A program made the position numbers and the translations under genes. Below, piece by piece: positions 25,158 to 33,946 of a DNA stretch of 64,000 bases (positions within the stretch are counted from its first letter, which is position 1; every line of letters begins with the position of its first letter). The notes under the pieces were generated by a model, which worked only from the letters and a program-made list of their open reading frames with translations, was not told where the DNA came from and searched no databases. Source of the DNA: Chryseobacterium panacisoli (GTDB lineage: Bacteria; Bacteroidota; Bacteroidia; Flavobacteriales; Weeksellaceae); NCBI RefSeq assembly GCF_008274625.1, contig NZ_VTRU01000001.1, positions 2,232,001 through 2,296,000 on the forward strand, given 5' to 3'.

Positions 25158-25850
25158 CTACTTAAAAACATGAAACTCTTTAGTGAGTTCAAGATATTGG
25201 TCCGAGTATTGTCTCGGACTTTTTTCTATAATAAAGTCCGATTCATTGATTTCTTTCTCTTGTGATGAAAACTCCAGAATCAGCCTTTTAGCTTTTGACT
25301 TTTCAATTCCCCTGATATTAATCCTCCTGTTCAAAAACAGATGATTTTCTTTACCTATTGAAACAAAAACTTCTCCGGCTTCAATAGGAATAATTACGGA
25401 AAAGATCCCGTTCTCAGATAATAATTGTGTTGCATTGGCAATTAACTGCCTGAAGTTTAATTCTACAGTCTGGCGTGCAATCTTGTCTTTTTCGGATCCT
25501 GATTCTTCAAAATATGGAGGATTGGAAACAATAAGATCAAACTTCTCTTCTGTCTCGAAACTTTTAAAATCCTGATGTCTGTTTTTCAGCCTTGCATGAA
25601 AAGGCGCATTTTCAAAATTAAGCTTAGTAAGCGCTGCTGCAGCTTCGTTAATATCCAGTCCCAAAAAATAAGCCTGTGGATTTCTTTGCGCCAGCATTAA
25701 GGAGATGAGCCCCGTTCCCGTCCCTACTTCCAAAACACTGAAAGCGCCGTAGACATTCGCTAAAGCACCAAGCAGAACACCGTCTGTCCCGACACGGAAG
25801 ACATCTTTAGACTGTTCAATTTTAAATTGTTTAAATGTAAAAGGTTTCAC
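25158..25850 (-). CDS. trmN6: tRNA1(Val) (adenine(37)-N6)-methyltransferase
   Basis: The 230-residue SAM-dependent enzyme methylates A37 of tRNA-Val. It opens with FTFKQFKIEQSKDVFRVGTDGVLLGA, the family N-terminus. Motif I is LEVGTGTGLISLMLAQRNP near residue 42, and the catalytic NPPYF of N6-adenine methyltransferases is near 109. The start codon is GTG and its first base overlaps the stop codon (TAG) of the upstream histidine kinase, so the two are translationally coupled. The gene is third in the operon ribE-kinase-trmN6. Confidence 0.9.
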   Translation of the reverse strand: MKPFTFKQFKIEQSKDVFRVGTDGVLLGALANVYGAFSVLEVGTGTGLISLMLAQRNPQAYFLGLDINEAAAALTKLNFENAPFHARLKNRHQDFKSFETEEKFDLIVSNPPYFEESGSEKDKIARQTVELNFRQLIANATQLLSENGIFSVIIPIEAGEVFVSIGKENHLFLNRRINIRGIEKSKAKRLILEFSSQEKEINESDFIIEKSPRQYSDQYLELTKEFHVFK

Positions 25851-27304
25851 TATAAATTGGTAGGCAGTGTAATAATGAACGTAGACCCTTTTCCTATTTC
25901 AGATTTCACAGAGATTTCTCCTTTATAATCTTCAATCATTTTTCTTACCATAGATAAGCCCAGTCCCATTCCACTGCTTTTTGACGTAAAATTAGGCTCA
26001 AATATTCTTTCATACATATTTTCAGGAATTCCTATTCCGTTATCCTGAACAGAAATAATCACCCTTCTCTGATGCTGTTCCACATCTACATTGATGATCA
26101 GTTTTCTCTCATCACTTTCCGCTTGTTTTGCATTGGTCACAAGATTGGTTATAATCCTGGAAAGATAAATTCTATCCATATTGATCATAATATTGGTTTT
26201 ATTGGCATGCATAAAGATGCTGTCGTCATTGAAGACTCGGAGAATATCTTCAACCTCGGTATTCAGATTGATAACCTCATTGTTTTTTTCAGGAAGTTTT
26301 GCAAATTCTGAGAAGGCTGAAGCCACTGTTGCAATCAGATCTATCTGGTCTACAATCGTTTTACTCATCTGTTTTACTCTTTCTCTGATATTCGGATCTT
26401 CCGGATCAAATTTTCGCTCAAAATTCTGAATGGTCAGTTTCATGGGAGTCAATGGGTTTTTCACCTCATGAGCCACCTGCTTGGCCATTTCCCTCCAGGC
26501 TTCTTCAGATGCCTTGAACCTAAGTCTTTCTTTCTGGTCCTGAATCTGCAGAATCATTCTGTTATAAGCTCTTGCCAAAGCATTAAGCTCATCATTTTTA
26601 TAATATCTGATAGGGCGCATTTCATTTTCAAATAATGTAATACGGGTAATCATATCAGAGAACTTCGTAATCGTTTTCGCAAGACTGTTGGATGTCACCC
26701 AGCTGATCCAGATACTAAACAGGATAAGAAATATATCGACTAAAAGAATGTATTTTACATATTGGTGAAGAACCTCCAGGTAAGCAGATTCATTATGATA
26801 TAAAGGAATATAGACAATTCCGATCGGCTCCAGCTCATTATTTTTCAACAAGAGATATGAAGAAGTAAGTTTAGCATCTTTGGCTGCATCATAATTCACC
26901 ATGTCTACTCTTGCATCAGTAGACAGAATCTTGTTGATGATCTCAATAGGAATCGTTTTCTGTTCAACTAAAGCTTCATCTTTATTAGAAAGCAAATAAT
27001 TTCCTCTCAGATCGTAAATAAAAATGTCATGCTGATTGATATCCGCTATTTCAAAGATTTTATTCCCCAAAACTTCCGGAAGGTCTTTTGTTTCAATAAG
27101 TGTCTGGCTTACTGCATAGTCCAGATATCTCATTACAGCATTCGTCTTATCCTGCATATCGATATTACTTTGCTGCAGAGAGTGATTTCTCAGTACAAAA
27201 TAAGGTACAAGCGACGTTGCCACAACACTTAAAAAACATACCAGCAGGAAACCGAAAAACACACGATTCCTTAAGCTATATCCTTTATACTTATTAATTG
27301 ACAT
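25850..27304 (-). CDS. Membrane sensor histidine kinase (NtrY-like)
   Basis: The 484-residue kinase has a first membrane helix near residues 13-35, a periplasmic sensor part of about 150 residues and a second helix near 185-208. A HAMP linker follows, then HisKA with the phospho-acceptor His near 277 (VAHEVKNPLTPMKLTIQNF). The ATPase domain has the N box NLVTNAKQAE, the G1 box DNGIGIP and the G2 box SSGMGLGLSMV. The HEVKNPLTPMK sequence is typical of the NtrY group. No response regulator lies nearby. It sits between ribE (1-base gap) and trmN6 (overlap). The signal is unknown. Confidence 0.9.
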   Translation of the reverse strand: MSINKYKGYSLRNRVFFGFLLVCFLSVVATSLVPYFVLRNHSLQQSNIDMQDKTNAVMRYLDYAVSQTLIETKDLPEVLGNKIFEIADINQHDIFIYDLRGNYLLSNKDEALVEQKTIPIEIINKILSTDARVDMVNYDAAKDAKLTSSYLLLKNNELEPIGIVYIPLYHNESAYLEVLHQYVKYILLVDIFLILFSIWISWVTSNSLAKTITKFSDMITRITLFENEMRPIRYYKNDELNALARAYNRMILQIQDQKERLRFKASEEAWREMAKQVAHEVKNPLTPMKLTIQNFERKFDPEDPNIRERVKQMSKTIVDQIDLIATVASAFSEFAKLPEKNNEVINLNTEVEDILRVFNDDSIFMHANKTNIMINMDRIYLSRIITNLVTNAKQAESDERKLIINVDVEQHQRRVIISVQDNGIGIPENMYERIFEPNFTSKSSGMGLGLSMVRKMIEDYKGEISVKSEIGKGSTFIITLPTNL

Positions 27305-27305
27305 T

Positions 27306-27890
27306 CTACTTTTTAATTAACCTAGCAATATACTTACCAATGATATCAAATTCCAGGTTTACTTTATCACCAATTTTTAAATGTTTCATATTAGTAAATT
27401 CCCATGTATAAGGAATAATGGCTACAGAAAACTGAGCATCTTCACTTTTTGCAACTGTAAGACTGATTCCATTTACCGTGATTGATCCCTGAGGTACTGT
27501 TACAAAACTTCCGTCATTGTCATATTTCATGGTAATAAAATAGCTTCCGTCTTTGTTTTCAATTCCCACAACTTCACCGGTTTTATCAACATGTCCCTGA
27601 ACGATATGCCCATCCAGCCTTCCGTCCATCTTCATACAGCGTTCCAGATTCACAACGATTCCCAACTTCCATTTTCCAAGATTGGTTTTTTCAAGGGTTT
27701 CGTTAATGGCGGTTACCACATATTGGTTGTCTTTTATTTCAACAACGGTAAGGCAGCAGCCGTTGTGCGCAAGGCTCTGGTCTATTTTTAATTCGTTTGT
27801 AAAGGGGCATGTCAAGGTAAAATCTATATTGCTTCCTTTTTCTTCAATCTTCTCAATAACACCAACTGCTTCAATAATTCCTGTGAACAT
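27306..27890 (-). CDS. ribE: Riboflavin synthase (alpha chain type)
   Basis: The 194-residue enzyme joins two molecules of 6,7-dimethyl-8-ribityllumazine to give riboflavin. It has the internal duplication of the family. The first barrel starts MFTGIIEAVGVIEKI with CCLTVVEIKDN, and the second has DGHIVQGHVDKTG with GISLTVAKSED. It heads an operon with the histidine kinase and trmN6, and diverges from pdxA, with which it shares a 48-base gap. No FMN riboswitch fits in that space. Confidence 0.96.
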   Translation of the reverse strand: MFTGIIEAVGVIEKIEEKGSNIDFTLTCPFTNELKIDQSLAHNGCCLTVVEIKDNQYVVTAINETLEKTNLGKWKLGIVVNLERCMKMDGRLDGHIVQGHVDKTGEVVGIENKDGSYFITMKYDNDGSFVTVPQGSITVNGISLTVAKSEDAQFSVAIIPYTWEFTNMKHLKIGDKVNLEFDIIGKYIARLIKK

Positions 27891-27902
27891 ATTATTTTTT
27901 GC

Positions 27903-27910
27903 TAAATTTG
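27903..27910 (+). promoter_or_regulatory. -7 element of pdxA
   Basis: TAAATTTG matches TAnnTTTG, 28 bases before ATG 27939. Its upstream half would lie inside the ribE 5' end. Confidence 0.55.
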
Positions 27911-27924
27911 TAAATTATAATCTT

Positions 27925-27932
27925 CAAAGATA
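27925..27932 (-). promoter_or_regulatory. -7 element of ribE
   Basis: Minus-strand TATCTTTG matches TAnnTTTG, 34 bases before the ribE start. It faces the pdxA element, so the two polymerase footprints overlap. Confidence 0.55.
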
Positions 27933-27938
27933 ATCAAA

Positions 27939-29030
27939 ATGAGCCCAAAAAACCACAAAGTACGAGTAGGAATTTCAATCGGTGATTTCAACGGCATAGG
28001 CCCGGAGATCATTATGAAGTCTCTGAAAGACAAATCCATTACGGATTTTTTCACTCCTGTAATTTTTGGTTCGGGAAAATTATTCACTTATCAGAAAAAC
28101 ATTTTTAAGCTGAATCTTAATTTCAACTATATTAATGAGGCTTCACAGGCTCAGGCAGGAAAGCTTAATATGCTTAACCTGACGAAGGAAAACGTTAATG
28201 TAGAGCTGGGAGTTCCTACCGAAGAATCTACCAAAATGGCTATTGATTCTTTGGAAGCAGCCACTGAGGCTTTGATGAAAGGAGAAATTGATGTTTTGGT
28301 GACTGCTCCTATCAACAAAGATGAAATGGTGAAAATGGGCTTTAAACATGCCGGACATACAGGATATTTTGAAGAGAAATTCAGCAAAAAGGGATTAATG
28401 TTCCTGGTAACTGAAGATCTTAAAGTAGCTGTATCCACGCACCACATTCCAATTGTACAGGTAGCTGAAAATATTTCCAAGGAAAAAATAAAGAAACAGA
28501 TCAGAGTTCTGAATCAGACACTTATAGAAGACTTCTGTATTCAAAAGCCTAAAATTGCTGTATTGGGATTAAATCCTCATGCAGGAGATGGTGGTGTTAT
28601 CGGAAATGAAGAAATAGAAATCATCAGCCCGGCCATCAAAGAACTTTCGGACAACGGAATATTGGCATTTGGCCCTTTCCCGGCAGACAGCTTCTTCCAG
28701 CCAGGCAAATACAAAAATTTCGATGCGGTTTTAGCAATGTATCATGACCAGGGATTAGCACCTTTCAAAACATTAGCATATGAAGAAGGTGTGAACTATA
28801 CAGCAGGACTTCCTTTTATCAGAACCTCTCCGGATCACGGCGTTGCTTATGATATTGCAGGAAAAAATATTGCTGATGAGCAGAGTTTTACGGAAGCAAT
28901 ATTCACAGCTATTAAAATTTTCAAGAACAGAAGTGAATACACCGAACTTATGAATGACCGCATGCAGCCTAGAAAAATGGTTGTAGACAACGGAATAGAT
29001 GAGGATCTACCGGAGGAAACTGAAGGATAA
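27939..29030 (+). CDS. pdxA: 4-hydroxythreonine-4-phosphate dehydrogenase
   Basis: The 363-residue enzyme oxidises 4-phosphohydroxythreonine in the deoxyxylulose-5-phosphate-dependent pathway to pyridoxal phosphate. It opens with VGISIGDFNGIGPEIIMKSL. The metal and substrate histidines lie in FKHAGHTGYFEEKF near residue 137, in MYHDQGLAPFKTLAY near 268 and in RTSPDHGVAYDIAGK near 296. Length is slightly above the E. coli enzyme because of an acidic C-terminal tail. The DUF177-rpmF pair follows with its own promoter. Confidence 0.96.
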   Translation: MSPKNHKVRVGISIGDFNGIGPEIIMKSLKDKSITDFFTPVIFGSGKLFTYQKNIFKLNLNFNYINEASQAQAGKLNMLNLTKENVNVELGVPTEESTKMAIDSLEAATEALMKGEIDVLVTAPINKDEMVKMGFKHAGHTGYFEEKFSKKGLMFLVTEDLKVAVSTHHIPIVQVAENISKEKIKKQIRVLNQTLIEDFCIQKPKIAVLGLNPHAGDGGVIGNEEIEIISPAIKELSDNGILAFGPFPADSFFQPGKYKNFDAVLAMYHDQGLAPFKTLAYEEGVNYTAGLPFIRTSPDHGVAYDIAGKNIADEQSFTEAIFTAIKIFKNRSEYTELMNDRMQPRKMVVDNGIDEDLPEETEG

Positions 29031-29071
29031 ATCTTTAAAACAAATTTTAAATTAATTTGTTTTAGATTTTA

Positions 29072-29102
29072 TTTGTTATTATAAAAAAAATGCATATTTT
29101 TG
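29072..29102 (+). promoter_or_regulatory. Full Bacteroidota promoter of DUF177-rpmF
   Basis: TTTG at 29072-29075, 19 bases, then TATTTTTG at 29095-29102. The -7 box overlaps an upstream TTG start of the longer frame, so ATG 29115 is the real start and the leader is only a few bases. Confidence 0.75.
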
Positions 29103-29114
29103 CACACTCATTTT

Positions 29115-29642
29115 ATGGACAAGTTAAGAAACTATGACGTAAGCTTTTCCGGACTAAAAAACGGAAAACACGAGTTCAAGTTTGAGATAGATAAAACGTT
29201 CTTTCAATTATTTGATACTGAGCAGGAATTTACAAATCCTAGAATAGAAGTGAATGTATCGCTTGATAAACACACTACTTTTTTAGAATTTGAGATTAAA
29301 ATTAATGGATTGGTTGAGCTGGTTTGTGATATTACAAACGAAGATTTCGACTATCCTATTGAGAATGAAATCAAGATTTTGGTGAATTTCGGGGAAGAAT
29401 ATGATGACAGCAATGAAGATGTTATTACCATTCCTACTGCAGAGCATGCTTTCAATGTAGCACATTTGATTTATGAAAATGTAATGCTTTCTATCCCGAT
29501 GAAAAAGATTTCCCCAAATGTAAATGATGAAGATCTTGAGATTCTTGATCAGTTCAGTCCGAAAGATATTGAGGAAACAGAAGAAGAACATGAAAGTGAT
29601 CCCAGATGGGATGCTTTAAGAAAGTTAAGAGACAATAATTAA
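29115..29642 (+). CDS. DUF177 (YceD-family) protein
   Basis: The 175-residue acidic cytosolic protein belongs to the YceD/DUF177 family, almost always encoded just before rpmF and linked to 23S rRNA accumulation. The N-terminal domain has YDVSFSGLKNGKHEFKFEI. The middle carries the family region ELVCDITNEDFDYPIENEI, though the usual second cysteine of C-x-R-C-L is absent. The C-terminus ends in DPRWDALRKLRDNN, the typical D-P-R-W-x-x-L-x-x-L. rpmF follows by 67 bases. The start is fixed by the promoter. Confidence 0.9.
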   Translation: MDKLRNYDVSFSGLKNGKHEFKFEIDKTFFQLFDTEQEFTNPRIEVNVSLDKHTTFLEFEIKINGLVELVCDITNEDFDYPIENEIKILVNFGEEYDDSNEDVITIPTAEHAFNVAHLIYENVMLSIPMKKISPNVNDEDLEILDQFSPKDIEETEEEHESDPRWDALRKLRDNN

Positions 29643-29709
29643 ATAGAATAATTTAAATATGATGAGATGATGAATCTCATCGCTCATCAATTAAAAAAGT
29701 TATTAGAAA

Positions 29710-29913
29710 ATGGCACATCCAAAGAGAAGACAGTCGTCGACAAGAAGAGATAAGAGAAGAACTCACTACAAAGCTGTAGTTCCTCAATTAGCTAAAGATG
29801 CAACAACAGGAGAGCTTCACCTATACCACAGAGCTCACTGGCATGAAGGAAAACTTTACTACAGAGGTAAAGTAGTATTGGAAAAAGAAGTAGCTGCTAC
29901 TGAAGAAAACTAA
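29710..29913 (+). CDS. rpmF: 50S ribosomal protein L32 (zinc-less form)
   Basis: The 67-residue protein opens with [18 protein letters not shown], the L32 signature. In the second half the zinc-binding CxxC pairs of the C+ form are replaced ([19 protein letters not shown]), so this is the cysteine-free form, as I recall for this phylum. It sits in the large subunit near the peptidyl-transferase centre. It is probably co-transcribed with DUF177. In many bacteria fabH or plsX follows rpmF; here a terminator and then accB follow directly. Confidence 0.96.
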   Translation: MAHPKRRQSSTRRDKRRTHYKAVVPQLAKDATTGELHLYHRAHWHEGKLYYRGKVVLEKEVAATEEN

Positions 29914-29950
29914 GAGTTGCTTTTCATTGAAAAAGCCTCGTTTTAATACA

Positions 29951-29987
29951 AAAACCGCCCAATTTTGATAAAATTTGGCGGTTTTTT
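29951..29987 (+). terminator. Terminator of DUF177-rpmF
   Basis: AAAACCGCC and GGCGGTTTT with an extended AT stem, then a T-run. Its end overlaps the -33 region of accB. Confidence 0.85.
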
Positions 29988-30017
29988 GTTGTTTTTTACG
30001 TTTTTTTGGTATCTTTG
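29985..30017 (+). promoter_or_regulatory. Promoter of accB-accC
   Basis: TTTG at 29985-29988 (inside the T-run of the rpmF terminator), 21 bases, then TATCTTTG at 30010-30017. It excludes the longer accB frame from 29975. Confidence 0.7.
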
Positions 30018-30040
30018 ACCCAAAATCAAATATCAAATTT

Positions 30041-30523
30041 ATGGACATTAAAGACATACAAAATCTTATTAAGTTTGTATCTAAAGCTGAAGTTTCAGAA
30101 GTAAAATACAAGACTAAAGATTTCGAAATCACTATTAAAACTCCATTAGCTGGAAGCGATGCTGTATATGCACAGCCTGCAGTATATCACACTGCACCAC
30201 AAGCTGTAGCGGCTCCGGCACCTGTTGCAACTCCTGCTGCTCCTGCTGCTGAAAAAGCTGAAGCTGCATCTGATGACAGCAAGTATGTAACAATCAAGTC
30301 TCCTATGATTGGTACTTTCTATAGAAAACCATCTCCTGATAAAGACGTATTTGTAAATGTAGGTGACGAAGTTTCTGTTGGTAAAGTAGTTTGCGTTATT
30401 GAAGCAATGAAGCTATTCAACCAGATTGAATCTGAAATCAGCGGAAAAATCGTTAAAATTTTAGTTGACGATGCTACTCCTGTAGAATATGACCAACCTT
30501 TATTCTTAGTAGATCCATCTTAA
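30041..30523 (+). CDS. accB: Biotin carboxyl carrier protein of acetyl-CoA carboxylase
   Basis: The 160-residue BCCP carries the biotin that shuttles carboxyl groups between AccC and AccA/AccD. The N-terminal part starts MDIKDIQNLIKFVSKAEVSE. An Ala/Pro-rich linker follows (residues 45-80), then the lipoyl-like biotinyl domain with EAMKLF, where Lys124 is the biotinylated residue. The start at 30041 is chosen because the frame upstream covers the promoter. accC follows by 91 bases without a terminator, so the two form an operon. Confidence 0.96.
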   Translation: MDIKDIQNLIKFVSKAEVSEVKYKTKDFEITIKTPLAGSDAVYAQPAVYHTAPQAVAAPAPVATPAAPAAEKAEAASDDSKYVTIKSPMIGTFYRKPSPDKDVFVNVGDEVSVGKVVCVIEAMKLFNQIESEISGKIVKILVDDATPVEYDQPLFLVDPS

Positions 30524-30614
30524 GGAATTTTAGATTAAAGATTATAAATTTTAGATGAATCTTTTTCATTTAAAATAATTTAAAATTCAATTTATAATTT
30601 AAAATTTCGGAGAG
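30524..30614. repeat. AT-rich imperfect repeats in the accB-accC spacer
   Basis: TTTTAGAT occurs twice and TTTAAAAT or TTTAAAAT-like units three times in 91 bases, including near-palindromic copies. They look like slippage-derived filler; no gene is present. Confidence 0.4.
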
Positions 30615-31970
30615 ATGTTCAAAAAAATATTAATAGCCAATCGTGGCGAAATTGCAATGCGTATTTTACGTACTTGTAAAGAAATGGGGATCAAAACTGT
30701 TGCGGTATACTCTACTGCTGATAAAGACAGTCTTCACGTAAGATTTGCTGATGAAGCGGTATGTATTGGCCCTGCAATGAGTAAAGACTCCTATCTTAAA
30801 ATCCCTAACATTATTGCAGCTGCGGAAATTACCAATGCTGACGCCATTCACCCAGGTTATGGATTCTTATCTGAAAATGCTAACTTCTCAAGAATCTGTC
30901 AAAAGAACGGTATCAAATTCATTGGTGCTTCTCCTGAGCAGATTGAAAAAATGGGAGATAAAGCTAACGCTAAGGCTACTATGAAAGCTGCAGGTGTACC
31001 ATGTGTACCAGGTTCTGACGGATTGATTGAATCTTACGAACACGCTGTAAAAGTGGCTGAAGAAACAGGATATCCGGTAATGATCAAAGCAACTGCCGGT
31101 GGTGGAGGAAAAGGAATGAGAGCTGTTTGGAAAGCTGAAGACCTTAAAGATCACTGGGAGTCTGCAATTCAGGAAGCTGTAGCAGCCTTCGGGAACGGAG
31201 GTATGTACATGGAAAAACTGATTGAAGAGCCTAGACACATCGAAATTCAGGTTGCTGGTGACCAGTTCGGTAAAGCATGCCACCTTTCTGAAAGAGACTG
31301 TTCTGTACAGAGAAGAAATCAGAAATTAACTGAAGAAACACCTTCTCCTTTCATGACAGATGAACTTCGTGAGAAAATGGGGGATGCTGCTGTAAAAGCT
31401 GCTGAATTTATTGGATATGAAGGTGTAGGAACTATCGAATTCCTTGTAGACAAACACAGAAATTTCTATTTCATGGAAATGAATACAAGAATCCAGGTAG
31501 AGCACCCTATTACTGAACAGGTAATTGATTATGACCTGATCAGAGAACAAATTCTTCTTGCTGCGGGAACTCCTATTTCAGGAATCAATTATTACCCTAA
31601 ATTACATTCAATTGAGTGTAGAATCAATGCAGAAGATCCTTATGCAGACTTCAGACCATCTCCAGGAAAAATTACAGGATTAAACATCCCTGGAGGACAC
31701 GGAATCAGAGTAGATACTCACGTATATTCAGGATACAGCATTCCTTCCAACTACGACTCAATGATTGCTAAGCTTATCACTACGGCTCAAACCCGTGAGG
31801 AAGCGATTGCTAAAATGAGACGTGCCCTTGAGGAATTCTATATCGAAGGAGTAAAAACAACAATTCCTTTCCACAGACAACTGATGGATAATGAAGATTA
31901 TCTTGCAGGAAACTATACTACAAAATTCATGGAAGATTTTGTAATGGATAGAAAATATGATAATCACTAA
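30615..31970 (+). CDS. accC: Biotin carboxylase subunit of acetyl-CoA carboxylase
   Basis: The 451-residue ATP-grasp enzyme carboxylates biotin on AccB using bicarbonate. It begins [36 protein letters not shown] is near residue 78. The glycine-rich ATP lid [12 protein letters not shown] follows near 160, and the catalytic and metal region [14 protein letters not shown] near 288. The C-terminal domain has ECRINAEDP near 337. Length is typical. It is co-transcribed with accB; accA is 13 kb away and accD is not in the window. Confidence 0.97.
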   Translation: MFKKILIANRGEIAMRILRTCKEMGIKTVAVYSTADKDSLHVRFADEAVCIGPAMSKDSYLKIPNIIAAAEITNADAIHPGYGFLSENANFSRICQKNGIKFIGASPEQIEKMGDKANAKATMKAAGVPCVPGSDGLIESYEHAVKVAEETGYPVMIKATAGGGGKGMRAVWKAEDLKDHWESAIQEAVAAFGNGGMYMEKLIEEPRHIEIQVAGDQFGKACHLSERDCSVQRRNQKLTEETPSPFMTDELREKMGDAAVKAAEFIGYEGVGTIEFLVDKHRNFYFMEMNTRIQVEHPITEQVIDYDLIREQILLAAGTPISGINYYPKLHSIECRINAEDPYADFRPSPGKITGLNIPGGHGIRVDTHVYSGYSIPSNYDSMIAKLITTAQTREEAIAKMRRALEEFYIEGVKTTIPFHRQLMDNEDYLAGNYTTKFMEDFVMDRKYDNH

Positions 31971-31993
31971 GATTATTTTAAAAATACAACACG

Positions 31994-32022
31994 AAACTGC
32001 CTCTTTTTGAGGCAGTTTTTAT
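31994..32022 (+). terminator. Terminator of accB-accC
   Basis: AAACTGCCTC and GAGGCAGTTT with loop TTTTT, then T-rich tail. Confidence 0.85.
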
Positions 32023-32295
32023 TTTCATTCATCAATAGATTTTTTTGGCTAAATCTTATAAAAATCGGGAGCATTTCATCATTAATGAATAATAAAAAAT
32101 TAATAAAGAAGCAGAAAAATAAAATTCAGCCATAAGAAAGATATAAAACCTAAAACAAGCTGCCAATAAAGAAAATATTTTCTTATACCCTGTTATTCTA
32201 CCTTAAAATCTACTTCAATTATACCTCCATACGACACTAGTTATTTGTTAAGGCATATCATTAATATTGTGTAAATTTGTTGAAAACCAAAATAT
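32023..32295. other. Intergenic region before rocD
   Basis: AT-rich, with no gene or dyad of note. The only signal is the -7 element at 32272-32279. Confidence 0.6.
32272..32279 (+). promoter_or_regulatory. -7 element of rocD
   Basis: TAAATTTG matches TAnnTTTG, 16 bases before the ATG. A TTTG lies 24 bases further upstream, slightly beyond the usual spacing. Confidence 0.55.
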
Positions 32296-33543
32296 ATGTC
32301 AACAGCAGAACAAACAAAAAACTCACAGTATTTTATTGACCTTGAAGACAAACATGGAGCACACAATTACCACCCGCTTCCAGTAGTTCTGGAACGTGGA
32401 GAAGGTGTTTTCGTTTGGGATGTAGAAGGCAAAAGGTATTATGATTTTCTTTCAGCATATTCTGCTGTAAACCAAGGGCATTCTCACCCCAAAATCGTAG
32501 GAGCGTTGGTAGAACAGGCAAAAAAACTGGCTTTAACATCAAGAGCATTCTACAATTCTAATTTGGGTGAATACGAACAAAAAATCACGACACTTTTCGG
32601 ATTTGATAAAGTTTTACCGATGAACTCCGGAGCTGAAGCTGTGGAAACCGCAGTAAAACTAGCCAGAAAATGGAGTTACGAAGTAAAAGGAATTTCGGAA
32701 AACGCAGCAAAAATAATCGTTTGCGAAAATAATTTCCACGGAAGAACAACAACTATTGTTTCTTTCTCCAATGATCCGGATGCGAACCAGAACTACGGAC
32801 CTTTCACTCCAGGATTTATCAAAATTCCTTACAATGATATTGCTGCCTTAGAAGAAGTTCTGAGCAGAGAAGCAGATAATATTGCTGCATTCCTTGTGGA
32901 ACCTATCCAGGGAGAAGCCGGCGTCTATGTTCCGGATGAAAACTTCCTTAAAAATGCTTCTGAACTCTGTAAAAAACACAACGTTCTTTTCATTGCGGAT
33001 GAAGTTCAGACTGGTATTGCAAGAACAGGAAGACTGATTGCGTGCCATCACGAAGATGTACAACCGGATATTTTAATTTTAGGAAAAGCCCTTTCCGGAG
33101 GAATGTATCCCGTATCAGCTGTTTTAGCCAATGACAACATCATGAATGTTATTAAGCCCGGACAGCACGGTTCTACATTCGGAGGAAACCCGATTGCCTG
33201 TGCAGTAGCAGTAGCCGCATTGGATGTAGTAGCTGAGGAAAAATTATCTGAAAGAGCTGAAGAACTTGGGCAGCTGTTCAGAGCTGAAATTAATAAGCTG
33301 ATCGAAAAAACAGACCTTATTACCAAGGTAAGAGGAAAAGGACTTTTAAATGCTATCCTGATCAATGATACCCCAGAAAGCTCTACCGCATGGAACCTTT
33401 GCTTACAGTTAAAAGAAAACGGATTACTGGCAAAACCTACCCACGGTAATATCATCAGACTGGCACCGCCATTGGTAATTACTGAAGAGCAATTGCTGGA
33501 TTGCGTAAAGATCCTTGAAAAGACTATTCTTGAGTATAAATAA
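32296..33543 (+). CDS. rocD: Ornithine--oxo-acid transaminase
   Basis: The 415-residue class III PLP aminotransferase converts ornithine and 2-oxoglutarate to glutamate semialdehyde and glutamate in arginine/proline metabolism. [17 protein letters not shown] near residue 48 is diagnostic of ornithine aminotransferase. [15 protein letters not shown] and [14 protein letters not shown] follow. The PLP aspartate is in [14 protein letters not shown] near 236 and the Schiff-base lysine in [13 protein letters not shown] near 262. It is monocistronic. Confidence 0.95.
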   Translation: MSTAEQTKNSQYFIDLEDKHGAHNYHPLPVVLERGEGVFVWDVEGKRYYDFLSAYSAVNQGHSHPKIVGALVEQAKKLALTSRAFYNSNLGEYEQKITTLFGFDKVLPMNSGAEAVETAVKLARKWSYEVKGISENAAKIIVCENNFHGRTTTIVSFSNDPDANQNYGPFTPGFIKIPYNDIAALEEVLSREADNIAAFLVEPIQGEAGVYVPDENFLKNASELCKKHNVLFIADEVQTGIARTGRLIACHHEDVQPDILILGKALSGGMYPVSAVLANDNIMNVIKPGQHGSTFGGNPIACAVAVAALDVVAEEKLSERAEELGQLFRAEINKLIEKTDLITKVRGKGLLNAILINDTPESSTAWNLCLQLKENGLLAKPTHGNIIRLAPPLVITEEQLLDCVKILEKTILEYK

Positions 33544-33561
33544 ACAGATATTCTTCGGTCA

Positions 33562-33649
33562 TTGTATTTCAATACAACCAACAATATTTTAAATATTGAT
33601 TTCCGGGAAAAAATTAATGGGTATGGTAGTCAAAAGCCATACCCTTAAT
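33562..33649. repeat. Cluster of three dyads after rocD
   Basis: TTGTATT-N2-AATACAA (33562-33577), CAATATTT-N1-AAATATTG (33582-33598) and a hairpin GGGTATGG-N10-CCATACCC with TTAA flanks (about 33614-33648). The last may end rocD transcripts although no T-run follows. Confidence 0.6.
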
Positions 33650-33748
33650 GTATCCTATCAATATATATTTCTCTGGTCATACCATTAGCAGTATTCTTCA
33701 AAAGATATAAAAAAAATCATATTTTTTCACTTTTTAAAAATTTAGGAA

Positions 33749-33777
33749 TTGTATTTGCTATATACATTCGAATACAA
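33749..33777. repeat. Second TTGTATT/AATACAA inverted pair
   Basis: The same half-sites as at 33562-33577 recur with a 15-base spacer, about 120 bases before the glycosyltransferase promoter. Confidence 0.5.
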
Positions 33778-33868
33778 TAAAATACACTCTTTAAAGGCAG
33801 TATTTTTACAGGATCTGTAGAATAGATATAAATGACAAAGATTCGTCTATAAAATTCAAATTTAAACT

Positions 33869-33876
33869 TATCTTTG
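33869..33876 (+). promoter_or_regulatory. -7 element of the glycosyltransferase operon
   Basis: TATCTTTG matches TAnnTTTG; it lies 70 bases before ATG 33947. Confidence 0.55.
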
Positions 33877-33946
33877 AAAGATTAAAACTATTTTGAATGA
33901 CCTTAAGAGAGATATTACATATTTCCCTATTAAACAAATCGTTGTG

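Larger units (their letters stand above)
33544..33946. other. Dyad-rich intergenic region between rocD and the glycosyltransferase operon
   Basis: No gene fits in these 400 bases. They hold four inverted repeats (listed separately) and a -7 element at 33869-33876. A frame beginning with TTG at 33893 is only an upstream extension of the next gene. Confidence 0.6.

Noticed and set aside
30666..31967. Several minus-strand frames inside accC
   Set aside because: All are antisense shadows of a strongly conserved coding sequence.
33893..33946. Longer form of the first operon glycosyltransferase
   Set aside because: The extension starts with TTG 17 bases after the -7 element and precedes the conserved GT2 opening; the ATG at 33947 fits the family better.
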